Shown here piece by piece: positions 11,110 through 21,290 of a stretch of DNA of 53,562 bases. The stretch is from assembly GCA_017544935.1 (NCBI GenBank), contig JAFYDF010000094.1, forward strand, positions 1 through 53,562, read 5' to 3'. The position numbers were made by a program, and so were the translations under genes. The stretch's first letter is position 1; every line of letters starts with the position of its first letter. The notes beneath the pieces are model-generated. The model was not told the origin of the DNA, searched no databases, and worked only from the letters and a program-made list of their open reading frames with translations. Source of the DNA: Clostridia bacterium (GTDB lineage: Bacteria > Bacillota > Clostridia > Christensenellales > Aristaeellaceae).

Positions 11110-13467
11110 ATGGAAACTAAACGCAAGAAGATTGTAAAAATGAAGAGAATACCCATGATGCCGCTTCGTGGGCTGATGATATTCCCGCATATGGCTCTGC
11201 ATTTTGATGTAGGACGCCCGCGCAGCGTTGCTGCACTGGAAGCTGCCATGATAGATGAACAGCGGATCTTTCTGGTTGCCCAGAAAGATGCTGAAACGGA
11301 AAACCCGGGACAGGATGACATCTATCAGGTCGGAACGATCGCTCAGATCAAGCAGGTTCTGAACCTGCCCGGAAACAGTCTGCGTGTTCTGGTTGAGGGT
11401 ATTCAGAGGGCATCACTGAAGCGTATCGTACAGGAAGATCCGTTCTGGGTCGCGTCTGTTCAGCCTATTGCATCTTCAGATGCCGCACAGGAAAATGTAC
11501 TGCAGGCATTGATGCGCACGGCACAGGAGCTATTTGAGGAGTTTGCACGTATCAGTTCCCGTGTTTCAGAGGAAACACTGCGGTCTGTCAATGATGTGAC
11601 CGAACCGGATCAGCTTTCGGACGTCATTGCAGCCAATGTGCTGATGCGGCTCGAAGACAGACAGGCTATCCTTGAAGAAGCGGGCGTTGCACCGCGCCTG
11701 GAACGGCTCTGTGAGATCCTTGCACGTGAGATAGAACTTGCTGGAATTGAAAAACAGGTACAGGCACGCCTCAAAAAACAGATAGAAAAGAACCAAAAGG
11801 ATTACTATCTGAGAGAACAGATCCGAGCCATTCAGGAAGAACTGGGCGAAAATGACGCGGCGGAAAGCGATGCACTTAGAGAACGGATAGAAAAGCTTCC
11901 GCTTAATGAAGAAGCGCATGATAAGGCATTGCGTGAACTGGACAGGATGGCCAGAATGGCGCCAGGTACTCCTGAAGTATCGGTGATACAGTCCTATCTG
12001 GAATGGATCTGTGACCTGCCTTGGGGTAAGTATACTAAGGACGACCTTGATCTGAAACGTGCTCGCGAAATTCTGGATGCTGATCATTACGGTATGAAGC
12101 AGGTCAAGGAAAGAGTAATCGAGTATCTGGCTGTGCGCCGTATGCAGCAGCAGGCAGAACAAGGTACTGTACGTGCGCCGATCCTCTGTTTTGTCGGCCC
12201 TCCAGGTGTCGGAAAAACAAGTATTGTTAAAGGTATCGCAAAGGCTATGGGACGTAAGTTCATTCAGATGTCCCTGGGCGGAGTACGTGACGAAGCGGAG
12301 ATTCGCGGACATAGACGTACGTATATCGGTGCGATTCCGGGGCGTATAATTGCCGGCATGAAACAGGCTGGTACGATGAATCCTGTATTCTTATTCGACG
12401 AGATCGACAAGATGGGCAATGATTTCCGCGGGGATCCTGCAAGTGCCATGCTGGAAGTGCTGGACGGTGAGCAGAATATGGCTTTCCGTGACCATTATCT
12501 GGAGCTGCCCTTTGATCTTTCTCAGGTAACATTCATTACAACTGCAAATACTAAAGATACGATTCCTGCCCCGCTTTTGGACCGCATGGAGATCATTGAG
12601 GTGCCAAGCTATACGGAAGAGGAGAAACTACAGATTGCTAAACGTCATCTGCTTCCGAGAGTAACAACCGAACATGGCTTGCCTAAGGGCAGTCTGCGTG
12701 TTACAGATGCTGCTATCCGGATGATGATTGAAGGATATACACGCGAAGCGGGTGTGCGTACACTTCAGAGAACGCTTGAGCATGCAGCGCGCAAAGCAGC
12801 AGTTGAACTTCTGGAGAATCAAGAGAAAAGCGTAACAATCGGGAAGTCCAAGGTTATTGAATACCTGGGTTCGCCTCGTTATCAGCGCGAAATGCCTGAA
12901 AAGGCACCGTGTATCGGAGTAGTCAACGGCCTTGCATATACGGTCGTTGGCGGAGAGACACTCGCGGTAGAATGTGCAACGATGCCGGGCAGTGGTGCGC
13001 TTCGCCTGACTGGACAGTTGGGTGATGTTATGAAGGAAAGTGCACAGGCTGCTTTGTCATGGATCCGTGCACACAGTAATGAATACGGGCTGGACCCGGA
13101 TTTCTACAAGGAACTGGATATCCATATCCATGTGCCGGAAGGAGCGGTGCCCAAGGATGGACCTTCTGCAGGCGTAACCATGGTCACGGCGTTGCTGTCA
13201 GCTGTCAGCGGACGGCCGGTACGTCAGGATGTCGCCATGACAGGTGAAATCACTCTGCGCGGACGTGTGCTTCCCATTGGCGGTGTAAAGGAAAAGCTGT
13301 TGGCGGCATATCGTGCCGGGCTGCATACGATCTTGCTCCCCAAAGAAAACGCAAAGGATTTGGAGGATATCCCGCCCTATGTGCTCGATACTTTCCATAT
13401 CATTCTGACTGAAAAGATCGATGATGTGCTGCGAGTGGCACTCCTGCCGCGTAAATCGGAGGAATAA
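11110..13467 (+). CDS. lon: ATP-dependent protease Lon
   Basis: The cytosolic AAA+ serine protease that degrades misfolded and regulatory proteins; 785 residues, the usual size. N-terminal LON substrate domain ([11 protein letters not shown]), coiled-coil middle ([16 protein letters not shown]), Walker [10 protein letters not shown] at about 363, Walker B LFDEIDK, then the S16 protease domain with PKDGPSAG (catalytic Ser686) and [10 protein letters not shown] (catalytic Lys729, 43 residues later as in E. coli). Start 11110 is preceded by GGAGGAGCT, the same sequence used by trmL downstream, and is preferred over ATG 11095. Six bases separate it from engB, the classic lon-ysxC pair. Confidence 0.97.
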   Translation: METKRKKIVKMKRIPMMPLRGLMIFPHMALHFDVGRPRSVAALEAAMIDEQRIFLVAQKDAETENPGQDDIYQVGTIAQIKQVLNLPGNSLRVLVEGIQRASLKRIVQEDPFWVASVQPIASSDAAQENVLQALMRTAQELFEEFARISSRVSEETLRSVNDVTEPDQLSDVIAANVLMRLEDRQAILEEAGVAPRLERLCEILAREIELAGIEKQVQARLKKQIEKNQKDYYLREQIRAIQEELGENDAAESDALRERIEKLPLNEEAHDKALRELDRMARMAPGTPEVSVIQSYLEWICDLPWGKYTKDDLDLKRAREILDADHYGMKQVKERVIEYLAVRRMQQQAEQGTVRAPILCFVGPPGVGKTSIVKGIAKAMGRKFIQMSLGGVRDEAEIRGHRRTYIGAIPGRIIAGMKQAGTMNPVFLFDEIDKMGNDFRGDPASAMLEVLDGEQNMAFRDHYLELPFDLSQVTFITTANTKDTIPAPLLDRMEIIEVPSYTEEEKLQIAKRHLLPRVTTEHGLPKGSLRVTDAAIRMMIEGYTREAGVRTLQRTLEHAARKAAVELLENQEKSVTIGKSKVIEYLGSPRYQREMPEKAPCIGVVNGLAYTVVGGETLAVECATMPGSGALRLTGQLGDVMKESAQAALSWIRAHSNEYGLDPDFYKELDIHIHVPEGAVPKDGPSAGVTMVTALLSAVSGRPVRQDVAMTGEITLRGRVLPIGGVKEKLLAAYRAGLHTILLPKENAKDLEDIPPYVLDTFHIILTEKIDDVLRVALLPRKSEE

Positions 13468-13473
13468 ACACAG

Positions 13474-14070
13474 ATGGAGATCAAGAAAGCCAGATTTGTC
13501 ACCAGTATGGCGCAGTATGGGCGTTTCAGCGGAATTGGCCTTCCTCAGATTGCTGTTGCAGGCAAAAGTAATGTAGGTAAGTCAAGCCTGATCAATGCGC
13601 TCTGCCGAAACAGTAAACTGGCGAAAACCAGCGGGACACCTGGCAAGACCAGGCTGCTGAACGTGTTTGAGATCAATGGGGGAGCGGGTGACGCATTCCA
13701 TCTGATCGATCTTCCCGGTTATGGCTTTGCAAAAGTAGACAGGGCAGAGATAATGCGCTGGGGCGAAATGATGCAGGGATATTTCGATAACACCAAGGAA
13801 TTGTTGCTGGTACTGCAGCTGGTAGACATCCGTCATGACCCTACAGCAGATGACATAGACATGGTCAACTTCCTGCGTTCATCAGGGATCCCTTTCCAGC
13901 TGGTCGCAACCAAGGCTGATAAGATTTCACGTGGAGCGCGGATGAAATATACAGCTGCAATTGGCCGGAGCCTTCAGATTCAGCCATGGGAAATGATTGC
14001 TTGGTCTAGTGAAACAGGTGAAGGCCGGGATCAGCTTCTCAGCAGAATCGAAAAGGCTATGAATGAATAA
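13474..14070 (+). CDS. engB: ribosome biogenesis GTP-binding protein EngB (YsxC/YihA)
   Basis: A 198-residue GTPase required for late assembly of the large ribosomal subunit. The G motifs are clear: G1 GKSNVGKSS, G2 around TSGTPGKTR, G3 DLPGYGFAK, G4 TKADK and a G5-like AWSSETGEG. It begins six bases after lon, as in Bacillus. A bidirectional terminator follows. Confidence 0.96.
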   Translation: MEIKKARFVTSMAQYGRFSGIGLPQIAVAGKSNVGKSSLINALCRNSKLAKTSGTPGKTRLLNVFEINGGAGDAFHLIDLPGYGFAKVDRAEIMRWGEMMQGYFDNTKELLLVLQLVDIRHDPTADDIDMVNFLRSSGIPFQLVATKADKISRGARMKYTAAIGRSLQIQPWEMIAWSSETGEGRDQLLSRIEKAMNE

Positions 14071-14134
14071 AAAAACAGCGTCTTTCTTCTTGTTCAAAGA
14101 GGGAAGACGTATTCTCTATGTATCACAAAGCATA

Positions 14135-14172
14135 AAAAAGGCAGAAGTCTGTGTTTGTGCTTCTGCCTTTTT
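14135..14172 (+). terminator. bidirectional terminator between engB and the DUF6273 gene
   Basis: AAAAAGGCAGAAG and CTTCTGCCTTTTT form a perfect 13-bp stem around a 12-base loop. With A-runs and T-runs on both sides it can end transcription from engB on plus and from the minus gene whose stop is at 14174. A weaker 9-bp hairpin (about 14079-14110) lies just upstream. Confidence 0.9.
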
Positions 14173-14173
14173 A

Positions 14174-14968
14174 TCAGTTGCCCAGTGCTTCCAGTGCAGC
14201 TAAGTTAACCCAGCAAACAGGGCGGATACAGACGTCAAGACGATGTACATCGGTGTAGAAGTAACTGTTCAGGTTTCCGCTTGTGCCTACATAGGCTAAG
14301 TGATTTCTCAGATGGCCTGGCGAACGCAGCATCCACCAACAGCAGCCCACGCCATCCAGCTTGAATTCATCTACGCTGCCATGGTATACGAATGCACCGG
14401 CAAATTCCGCGTGCCTGGTGGGTGTGGCTTTCATCATTTCCTTGGCCTGAGCGTTGTCAAGTTGTTCCTGAATAGTGTCCACCCCGCATAACTGCAGCAC
14501 TTCCTCTGTGCTGAGTAGAAACAGCATGTCGTCTGTTTCACAGTAGCCATTGACTTCCTCATAATCACGGCCGGATGCTTTGCGGTATTTCACCCACTGG
14601 CTGTTGTCCACCGTCACCACATGGGTCACTTCAATGCAGGCCTGCTCATCAGCCGTGAAAACAGTATTCAGGAATTTGCCGTTCATCCAATTGCGAACCT
14701 GGCTTTTGGCCCATGTTGGATAATTGAATGATCTGTCAAACTGATACACATCAAGTCCATGGCGGCTGATGATCATGGCTTTGCCGTCCCTCACATTCAG
14801 CACTTGCCATTCCACCGGCTCAGGCGGATTGCGCTTGTTGTTGTCCTGATCGTAATGGCCAAACAACAAATAATCACCTACTTGGACGTTAGAGATACCC
14901 TCCGCCTGAACTGCTGTGACGGATACGAGCAGAATGAAAATCAGAAAACAACTGAAAAACTTTGTCAT
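14174..14968 (-). CDS. secreted DUF6273 domain protein
   Basis: 264 residues beginning with a cleavable signal peptide (hydrophobic residues about 4-20, then AVQAEG with an AxA-type site; no lipobox Cys). The body matches the DUF6273 pattern: DYLLFGHYDQD, VEWQVLNV, SQVRNWMNGKFLNTVFTADE, and a C-terminal WWMLRSPG...YVGTSG...CIRPVCWVNL, resembling a C-type-lectin or formylglycine-enzyme-like fold common in gut Clostridia. The role is unknown, probably extracellular binding. AGGAG lies 8 bases before ATG 14968. The gene stands alone between terminators. Confidence 0.85.
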   Translation of the reverse strand: MTKFFSCFLIFILLVSVTAVQAEGISNVQVGDYLLFGHYDQDNNKRNPPEPVEWQVLNVRDGKAMIISRHGLDVYQFDRSFNYPTWAKSQVRNWMNGKFLNTVFTADEQACIEVTHVVTVDNSQWVKYRKASGRDYEEVNGYCETDDMLFLLSTEEVLQLCGVDTIQEQLDNAQAKEMMKATPTRHAEFAGAFVYHGSVDEFKLDGVGCCWWMLRSPGHLRNHLAYVGTSGNLNSYFYTDVHRLDVCIRPVCWVNLAALEALGN

Positions 14969-15061
14969 GAATTTCTCCTGTGGTTAAGAAGTAATTTAAG
15001 GCATAAGGCTTTAGTGCTTTCTTATGATACTTATAAGTGAGGAATTTGTCATCTAAACGGG

Positions 15062-16855
15062 TTAGTCCCGTGGGGCATAAGTATAGCGGGCTACCAAGCG
15101 GGGTTTTCCATCGTATACTCCATATGCGTCAGCATAAACACGGTAGCGTTTTCCTACCTCCCATGTGTCTCTGGACATGTTCTCCAGCAGGATCAGACGT
15201 TCGGAATCTTCGGTTCCTGTGTTCATCAGTGCCAGTTGGGGTTTCGAGGAAAGGATCTCTGTGATCGTTCCGATGCATTCGTAAATCTGAGTGCGCTGTA
15301 CGCGGACATCAATATTATTCAGATAATCGAGGTAGCCTGCGGCATTCATCGGCCAGGCCTTCGGTGTGTAAGTGCTTGAATAAGGCACGTAGTATACATC
15401 TTTGTTCAATGTAGTGCTCAGACCATTGCGCTCTGCAAGAATGGTGATCGTGTTCGTGCCGATCTTACTGAATTTAGCTTTGAATGAAAACTCACCGGTC
15501 GTGTTAAGCAGGCTGGTGTCCAGATCTTCATAGTCACTGAGAATCTTGATCGTAGCCCCAGGGAAAGTGGTACCACGGATGGTCATCAGCTGTTCTGCAC
15601 TGGTATCACCCAATGTCTGGGACAACTCGAGCGGCACATCTTGCGGAGCACGGTAAATGGTCAGAGTTATAGCATTCTGCCTGTAATACTGGCAGTTAAC
15701 GACGATATTAAATGTATTCTCGCCCTTGGCCAGTACCGTAGCGTTATAGCTGATTAGGCCATCCTGTGTGTTGACAAAGCTTGAAAAGTCTTCCCCATTT
15801 ATGAAAACAGTACTGTTCTGAGCAACACGGAAGCGGATATTGACAGGGGATGTGGAAACTTCCAGCCATGTTGTATCAGGAGATACGAGAGTCAGCGGGG
15901 ACAGAGGAATGTCAATGGTATAAGTGATTACGTCCATCATCCGCTGCTCACCAGCACTGGTACGCAGGTAAGGAGTGAGGGTGACATCCATTGTCGGATT
16001 TTCGATATCGCTGTTCAGCTCATACCAGGTGTAATCAGGGACTGTTACTTCTGCGTACCCACCTACAGCAATGTATGAACGTCGAAGTTCCTTAATATAG
16101 ATCTGGGAGCCGTCGTCGGCAGGAATACGGATGCGGTGAGCGACCATGTCATCCTGAATGGTCGCTGTGATTTCAACCTTAGCTTCCTCGGGAGCTTCGC
16201 GCTTGTTCAGAATCGGGCGGAAAATAATCAGCCAACCTGCGGCGACCAAACCGCAGATTGCAAGCAGGAGAGCGAGATAGGGAAGAATTACACGCAGGCC
16301 GAAAGTATGTGTATGGCGAAGCTTGCGCGGCTTTACAGCATAAGAAGGCGCCGGTTCAGGCTGTGGATCCGCAAAAAGTATGGGACCGTCAGTGCCTTCA
16401 AACGCATTCTGGTCATTGTTAGCCTCTGGCAGATCGTATATACGGCGTGCAGGTCTGGCACCTGGACGCGTTTCGCCTTCAGGGATACTATTAACCGGTT
16501 CTTCCGCCCGCGGTTCCTCATAAAGCTGTGTAGTGCGGGTGCCGCTCAGAGTACCGGTTGCAGTAACACCGCGCTCAGCATTCTCTCGCAGAATCCGACG
16601 TTGACGTTCTTCACCATGCTGCCTGCGTACATGAAAACTCTGCATTTCTTTAGCAAGACGGTCTTTTACATCGGGCTGAGGCGTCGATGTCATGCCATCC
16701 TGATTCACACTGTAAATCACTGAGGAAGACGGCTGCGGCTGGTCGGAAGGTTGAATGGAAGTAGACGCCTGATCATTCTGATCAAGCGGGATTCCACAGT
16801 AAAAGCATTTTGTCTGTGTTGCGCGATTCCAACGGCCGCATTGCGGGCATTTCAT
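15062..16855 (-). CDS. zinc-ribbon membrane protein with extracytoplasmic Ig-like region
   Basis: 597 residues from ATG 16855; AGGAGG lies 12 bases upstream. The N-terminus has a zinc ribbon (Cys3, Cys6, Cys17, Cys20). A low-complexity charged linker of about 160 residues follows, then one transmembrane helix at about 190-212, and then some 385 residues outside. The outer part has repeated beta-rich stretches (around STVFINGEDFSSFV and TTFPGATIKILSDY) suggestive of Ig-like or cadherin-like domains, and ends in an OB-like segment (IYECIGTITEILSS). No enzyme motif was seen. A second, smaller zinc-ribbon membrane protein lies at 19699-20148. Confidence 0.8.
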   Translation of the reverse strand: MKCPQCGRWNRATQTKCFYCGIPLDQNDQASTSIQPSDQPQPSSSVIYSVNQDGMTSTPQPDVKDRLAKEMQSFHVRRQHGEERQRRILRENAERGVTATGTLSGTRTTQLYEEPRAEEPVNSIPEGETRPGARPARRIYDLPEANNDQNAFEGTDGPILFADPQPEPAPSYAVKPRKLRHTHTFGLRVILPYLALLLAICGLVAAGWLIIFRPILNKREAPEEAKVEITATIQDDMVAHRIRIPADDGSQIYIKELRRSYIAVGGYAEVTVPDYTWYELNSDIENPTMDVTLTPYLRTSAGEQRMMDVITYTIDIPLSPLTLVSPDTTWLEVSTSPVNIRFRVAQNSTVFINGEDFSSFVNTQDGLISYNATVLAKGENTFNIVVNCQYYRQNAITLTIYRAPQDVPLELSQTLGDTSAEQLMTIRGTTFPGATIKILSDYEDLDTSLLNTTGEFSFKAKFSKIGTNTITILAERNGLSTTLNKDVYYVPYSSTYTPKAWPMNAAGYLDYLNNIDVRVQRTQIYECIGTITEILSSKPQLALMNTGTEDSERLILLENMSRDTWEVGKRYRVYADAYGVYDGKPRLVARYTYAPRD

Positions 16856-16890
16856 GACTGAACATTTCCTCCTCAGCAAATAACGTGCCT

Positions 16891-16920
16891 ATTATACTAC
16901 GAACCCGACGATTCTGCCAA
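16891..16920 (-). promoter_or_regulatory. promoter for the zinc-ribbon membrane protein
   Basis: On the minus strand TTGGCA (complement of 16915-16920), an 18-base spacer and TATAAT (complement of 16891-16896), 36 bases before the ATG. Divergent from the dxs promoter. Confidence 0.65.
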
Positions 16921-16945
16921 GAGGGCATAGACAGGCTGACAGGAT

Positions 16946-16974
16946 TTGCAAATGCAAGTAGCCCGTGCTATAAT
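16946..16974 (+). promoter_or_regulatory. promoter for dxs
   Basis: TTGCAA at 16946-16951, 17 bases, then TATAAT at 16969-16974 with an upstream TG (extended -10: TGCTATAAT). Confidence 0.75.
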
Positions 16975-17023
16975 ATCCGCACTGCACATGCGGTGCGGCA
17001 ATACTTTGATCGGCGGATAAAAC

Positions 17024-18868
17024 ATGCATCTGAATGAAATTCATTCCTCAGCCGATGTAAGGCGGGTCCCTGAAAAAGAGCTAGATGTATTGGCAGCAGA
17101 AATGCGCCAGCGGATTATAGACGTTGTATCACAGAACGGCGGGCATTTAGCTTCTAACCTTGGTGTAGTGGAGCTGACGATTGCACTGCATCGTGCTTTT
17201 GATTTGCCTAAAGATCAGATTGTTTTTGATGTCGGTCATCAGTGTTATGCACATAAGCTCTTATCCGGAAGACAAAACGAGTTTTCTACTCTTCGACGTT
17301 TTGAAGGAATGGCAGGCTTTCCTCGAAGGGAGGAAAGTGACTGTGACGCTTTTGATACAGGTCATGCGTCAACGGCTATCTCTGCTGCTGTAGGCCTTGC
17401 TAGGGCAAGGGATCTGGAAGGTAAGCATAATCAGGTTGTGGCGGTCGTTGGCGACGGCGCACTAACAGGCGGAATGTGCTATGAAGCGCTCAATGATGCG
17501 GGCAGCAGTAAACTGCGCTTGATTGTTGTGCTGAATGATAACGGTATGAGCATCTCTCCGAATGTGGGCTCTGTTTCCCGTTATCTCACACGTATGCGAG
17601 CCGGCAAGGGCTGGTTCGAAGCAAAGCGTGCCATTAGTGGATTCATGCAGAAGATACCCGGGATAGGCATGCCGCTGTATAGACTGTCACGGCGTATAAA
17701 AAGGCATATCCGTAATGTGTTTGTTCCTGACAGGCTTTTTGATGCATTTGGATTCCAGTATCTTGGCCCGGTTGATGGCAGTGATATTCAGGAACTCGAG
17801 AGACTGTTTGAACGCGCCAAGCAGCTGGATGAACCTGTACTGATCCATGTGGTGACTCAGAAAGGACGCGGGTATGCAAAGGCGGAGGATCATCCGACGC
17901 GTCTGCATGGCACGCCGCCGTTTGATGTGGATACAGGCGAACCGCTGGAAAAGGGCGGCCCATCTATGGGAGCTGCTGCGGCAGAGGAACTGTGCCGTAT
18001 GGCAGAAAAGGATCCGAATATCGCAGTCATTACGGCAGCGATGATGACGGGAACGGGAATGACAGCTTTTGCCAGAAAGTTCCCGGATCGCCTGTATGAT
18101 GTGGGCATTGCGGAAGAACATGCAGTTACTATGGCTGCCGGACTTGCCGCAGGCGGAGCAAAACCCTTCGTGGCAATCTATGATACATTTATGCAGCGTG
18201 CTTATGATCAGCTGCTTCATGATGTATGCCTGCAGAAACTCCCTGTCGTATTCCTAGTCGACCGTGCCGGATTAAGTGAGGACGGGACGACACATCAGGG
18301 TGTATACGGGCTTTCGTATTTCTCTACTTTGCCAAATATGACGGTGCTGCAGCCGGTTTCCTGCACCGAGCTCCGCAGTATGATACGATGGGCAGTAAAG
18401 CAGGAAGGGCCGGTTGTGATCCGCTACGGAAAAGCTGACCGGACAGAGCAGAAGGAAGAAGACTGCGGAACATTCGGACCCTGGAAATGGCTGCGGAAAG
18501 GAAATGGTCCTACCGTACTGTGTGTTGGGGATATATGCCATGAAGTGATGAAAGCCGCAGATATTCTTTCTCGTGAAGGAATCGCATGCAGTGTTGCACG
18601 TGCAGCGAAAGTGATCCCTTATGATGAAAATCTTCTGAAAGAGATAACCGGGCCCATCATAACGGTCGAGGAAGGGACGCTTTCAGGAGGTTTCGGTAGC
18701 GCAGTATGTACAGATCTGGCTATGCGTAATAAACGGCTTCCCATACTGAGAATCGGTTTGCATGATGCATGTACGACGCAGGGATGCAGAGATAAGCAGT
18801 TGGCAGCATATTCCCTTGATGCGCAGGGGATTGCCAGACAGATCAGAGAATGGAGAACAAGTCTATGA
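17024..18868 (+). CDS. dxs: 1-deoxy-D-xylulose-5-phosphate synthase
   Basis: A thiamine-diphosphate enzyme joining pyruvate and glyceraldehyde 3-phosphate, the first step of the MEP isoprenoid pathway; 614 residues. Visible are FDVGHQCYAHKLLSGR, the ThDP/Mg motif GDGALTGGMCYEALND ending in NDNGMSISPN, and the transketolase pyrimidine-binding block GIAEEHAVTMAAGLA. Only a weak ribosome binding site (GGCGGA) precedes ATG 17024. The stop overlaps tlyA as ATGA. The gene lies 1.3 kb from fused ispDF, so three MEP activities are near neighbours. Confidence 0.97.
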   Translation: MHLNEIHSSADVRRVPEKELDVLAAEMRQRIIDVVSQNGGHLASNLGVVELTIALHRAFDLPKDQIVFDVGHQCYAHKLLSGRQNEFSTLRRFEGMAGFPRREESDCDAFDTGHASTAISAAVGLARARDLEGKHNQVVAVVGDGALTGGMCYEALNDAGSSKLRLIVVLNDNGMSISPNVGSVSRYLTRMRAGKGWFEAKRAISGFMQKIPGIGMPLYRLSRRIKRHIRNVFVPDRLFDAFGFQYLGPVDGSDIQELERLFERAKQLDEPVLIHVVTQKGRGYAKAEDHPTRLHGTPPFDVDTGEPLEKGGPSMGAAAAEELCRMAEKDPNIAVITAAMMTGTGMTAFARKFPDRLYDVGIAEEHAVTMAAGLAAGGAKPFVAIYDTFMQRAYDQLLHDVCLQKLPVVFLVDRAGLSEDGTTHQGVYGLSYFSTLPNMTVLQPVSCTELRSMIRWAVKQEGPVVIRYGKADRTEQKEEDCGTFGPWKWLRKGNGPTVLCVGDICHEVMKAADILSREGIACSVARAAKVIPYDENLLKEITGPIITVEEGTLSGGFGSAVCTDLAMRNKRLPILRIGLHDACTTQGCRDKQLAAYSLDAQGIARQIREWRTSL

Positions 18869-19677
18869 AGACCCGTGTGGATTCCGCGTTAGTCCAGCGT
18901 GGACAAGCACCCAGTCGTGAGCGTGCACAGGCCATGATCATGGCAGGACAGGTGTATATAGGAGAACGCAAGGTCCTTAAGTCATCCGAACAGGTAGAGG
19001 ATGAACAACAGCTGTCGATTCGCGGCGAAATTGATCCTCTGGCCAGTCGCGGCGGGCATAAGCTGGAACAGGCTATCAGTGTATTCAGGGCTGACGTCAG
19101 AGATGTTATTGCTATGGATATCGGCGCAGCCACCGGTGGCTTCACGGACGTGCTGCTCCGGCATGGTGCAAAGCATGTATACGCAATCGATGTCGGTTAC
19201 GGACAGCTGGACTGGAAACTGAGGCAGGATGAGCGAGTTACTGTTATGGAACGCACGAATGCCCGAAATCTGACTCCTGAGATGGTACCGCTGGGACCGA
19301 CCTTGACAGTCATGGATGTCTCTTTCATATCGATCCGCCTGATTCTTCCGGTTGCGGCGGCTATCATGGGGGAGAAAGGACGTTTCCTGACACTCGTAAA
19401 ACCGCAGTTCGAAGCTGGACGGGGACTGGTCGGGAAGAATGGCGTAGTACGTGAAGTAAAAACGCATATCGCGGTATTACAGGCAGTGCGCGGCTATGCC
19501 CAGGAAATCGGATGGTATGTAGCAGGATTCACATATTCGCCAATTAAAGGGCCAAAGGGAAATATAGAGTTCCTCGCAGATATAAGGCCAGGCATGGAAA
19601 AAATGCCTGATGATGAAGAAATCAGCAGGCTTGTTGAAGAAGCACATAATGTATTGAATGAAAAAACGGCGGAGTGA
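18865..19677 (+). CDS. tlyA: TlyA family rRNA 2'-O-methyltransferase
   Basis: 270 residues. The N-terminal S4 RNA-binding domain (VDSALVQRG...RAQAMIMAGQVYI) is followed by an FtsJ-like Rossmann methyltransferase domain (MDIGAATGGFTDVLLRHG, VYAIDVGYGQL) and the late TLVKPQFEAGR motif. Family members methylate ribose of cytidines in 16S and/or 23S rRNA. ATG 18865 is chosen because it overlaps the dxs stop as ATGA and has GGAG 9 bases upstream; an in-frame ATG at 18850 lacks a good site. dxs-tlyA is a common pairing in Firmicutes. Confidence 0.93.
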   Translation: MKTRVDSALVQRGQAPSRERAQAMIMAGQVYIGERKVLKSSEQVEDEQQLSIRGEIDPLASRGGHKLEQAISVFRADVRDVIAMDIGAATGGFTDVLLRHGAKHVYAIDVGYGQLDWKLRQDERVTVMERTNARNLTPEMVPLGPTLTVMDVSFISIRLILPVAAAIMGEKGRFLTLVKPQFEAGRGLVGKNGVVREVKTHIAVLQAVRGYAQEIGWYVAGFTYSPIKGPKGNIEFLADIRPGMEKMPDDEEISRLVEEAHNVLNEKTAE

Positions 19678-19685
19678 TCCGCCGT
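19666..19685 (-). terminator. terminator overlapping the tlyA stop
   Basis: ACGGCGGA / TCCGCCGT with a 4-base loop. On the minus strand it is followed by six T residues, so it chiefly serves the minus-strand gene ending at 19699. It overlaps the last codons of tlyA; on plus the tail is only ATTAAATT. Confidence 0.8.
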
Positions 19686-19698
19686 ATTAAATTAAACT

Positions 19699-20148
19699 TT
19701 ACAAAAGCTCTTCCATACGGTGTAGTCGTCGCAGGGCTTTGCCAAGACAGAGTGTCCATAATCCAGGCAGAGCTGCTACCAGCAGTGCTGCAAAAGAAAG
19801 AATGACATAGAATGCATGACACCAGAACGGAACGGAATCAGCCGCGTCACTACCAAGGAGCCACTCATACAGGCTGGACAGGAAAGCATCATGCTTCACA
19901 ATCGCTAACACAAGGACAATCGCAGGCAGAAGGATGGTAAGAATAAGACCGATGAAGCGGAACAGTTTTCCATCTTTCGCATGCTCCAAGTCAGGTGTAT
20001 AAGGAGCAGATACAGAAGAAACAGAGGTGTTTTGCATTCCCTGAGTAGAGGCAAAACGTCCGGCGCTCCGTGCTGCACCGCAGTGGGGGCAGATGTTTAC
20101 GCGATCGTCATTGTTTTGTCCGCATTTGATACATTGCCACATATTCAT
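19699..20148 (-). CDS. small zinc-ribbon protein with two membrane helices
   Basis: 149 residues from ATG 20148 (in-frame GTG 20151 is a less likely start). CIKCG and CPHCG (Cys6, Cys9, Cys20, Cys23) form an N-terminal zinc ribbon, a Ser/Thr-rich linker follows, then two hydrophobic helices (about 64-84 and 109-131) and a basic C-terminus (KALRRLHRMEELL). It starts 8 bases after the ispDF stop and is the last gene of the minus-strand run. Function unknown; zinc-ribbon membrane proteins of this build are common in Clostridia. Confidence 0.82.
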   Translation of the reverse strand: MNMWQCIKCGQNNDDRVNICPHCGAARSAGRFASTQGMQNTSVSSVSAPYTPDLEHAKDGKLFRFIGLILTILLPAIVLVLAIVKHDAFLSSLYEWLLGSDAADSVPFWCHAFYVILSFAALLVAALPGLWTLCLGKALRRLHRMEELL

Positions 20149-20156
20149 CACACTTT

Positions 20157-21290
20157 CTATCTGGTCAGCATTGCTACGGCGTGTGCGCTGATGCCTTCAC
20201 CGATACCTTCAAATCCCATTCCTTCAGTGGTCGTTGCCTTGACTGAAACTGCGTTTATGTCAACTCGAAGCATATCTGCGATCCGTTCGCGCATCTCAGG
20301 TATGAATGAAGCCAGCTTGGGCTTTTGTGCGATCAGTGTGGAATCGATATTCAGGATGGTGAATCCCTTCTCGGTCAGTATTCTGCGGGTCTCATTAAGA
20401 AGCAGAAGAGAGCTGATCCCTTTATACTGCGGATCACGGTCGGGAAAATGCTGACCGATATCGCCCATGGCTGCGGCGCCAAACAGTGCGTCGATGATCG
20501 CATGGACGAGAACATCGGCATCGCTGTGACCAAGCAATCCTTTTTCATACGGGATTTCGACCCCGCCAAGAATCAGCTTACGGTCCTCGACAAGACGGTG
20601 AGCATCATAACCATGACCGACACGAGGAAGTCCACTGAGAAGCATCATTGCCTGACGGATGTCTTCCGGTGTTGTCAGCTTCAGATTATTACGGGAGCCT
20701 TCTACCAGATGAATGGGGTGCCCGAGCGCTGCTACGAGCGCGGCGTCATCGCTGTATACCCCCGTGGATTCATTGTGCGCGCGCTCCAGCCAGTCGCGCC
20801 GGAATCCCTGCGGGGTCTGTACGGCACGCAGTGACTCGCGTTTTGGCGTGGAAGCCAGGCGCTTATCGGAATCTGTTACATGAATCGTATCGGTAACGGG
20901 CGTGGAAGCGATCGCAGAACCATAAGCCCGGACACCGTCAATCACGTTTTTAACAGTGCTCCCGTCTAGCAGCGGGCGGGCACCATCGTGAACGAGTACG
21001 ATATCGCAATCCGAAGGCAGTGCGCGTATGCCCTGAGCGACGGATGCCTGACGGGTATCACCGCCGCAGACGATCGCATCTGCGGAAAGATGACTGTCTG
21101 TCAGTGCTTTTTGCACTTTCTCCATGTCATCAGAACGTGCTACAAGAACAATCCCGCTGCAGTATTCCTGCAGTGTGCGCAGAGAACGGCAGAGTGCATA
21201 TTCTCCGCACAACGGCAGCAGCACTTTGTTCTGAATACTTCCCATGCGCCGGCTGTCACCGCCCGCAAGTAAGATTGCCCAGGTACTCAT
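20157..21290 (-). CDS. ispDF: bifunctional IspD/IspF (MEP pathway)
   Basis: 377 residues joining two MEP enzymes. Residues 1 to about 215 are the IspD cytidylyltransferase ([36 protein letters not shown]) that forms CDP-methylerythritol. From about 218 the IspF cyclodiphosphate synthase begins ([29 protein letters not shown] with the metal-binding Asp/His, [22 protein letters not shown]). IspE, which acts between them, is not in the window; fused IspDF occurs in several bacteria. The start overlaps the DUF4364 stop as ATGA. Confidence 0.95.
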   Translation of the reverse strand: MSTWAILLAGGDSRRMGSIQNKVLLPLCGEYALCRSLRTLQEYCSGIVLVARSDDMEKVQKALTDSHLSADAIVCGGDTRQASVAQGIRALPSDCDIVLVHDGARPLLDGSTVKNVIDGVRAYGSAIASTPVTDTIHVTDSDKRLASTPKRESLRAVQTPQGFRRDWLERAHNESTGVYSDDAALVAALGHPIHLVEGSRNNLKLTTPEDIRQAMMLLSGLPRVGHGYDAHRLVEDRKLILGGVEIPYEKGLLGHSDADVLVHAIIDALFGAAAMGDIGQHFPDRDPQYKGISSLLLLNETRRILTEKGFTILNIDSTLIAQKPKLASFIPEMRERIADMLRVDINAVSVKATTTEGMGFEGIGEGISAHAVAMLTR

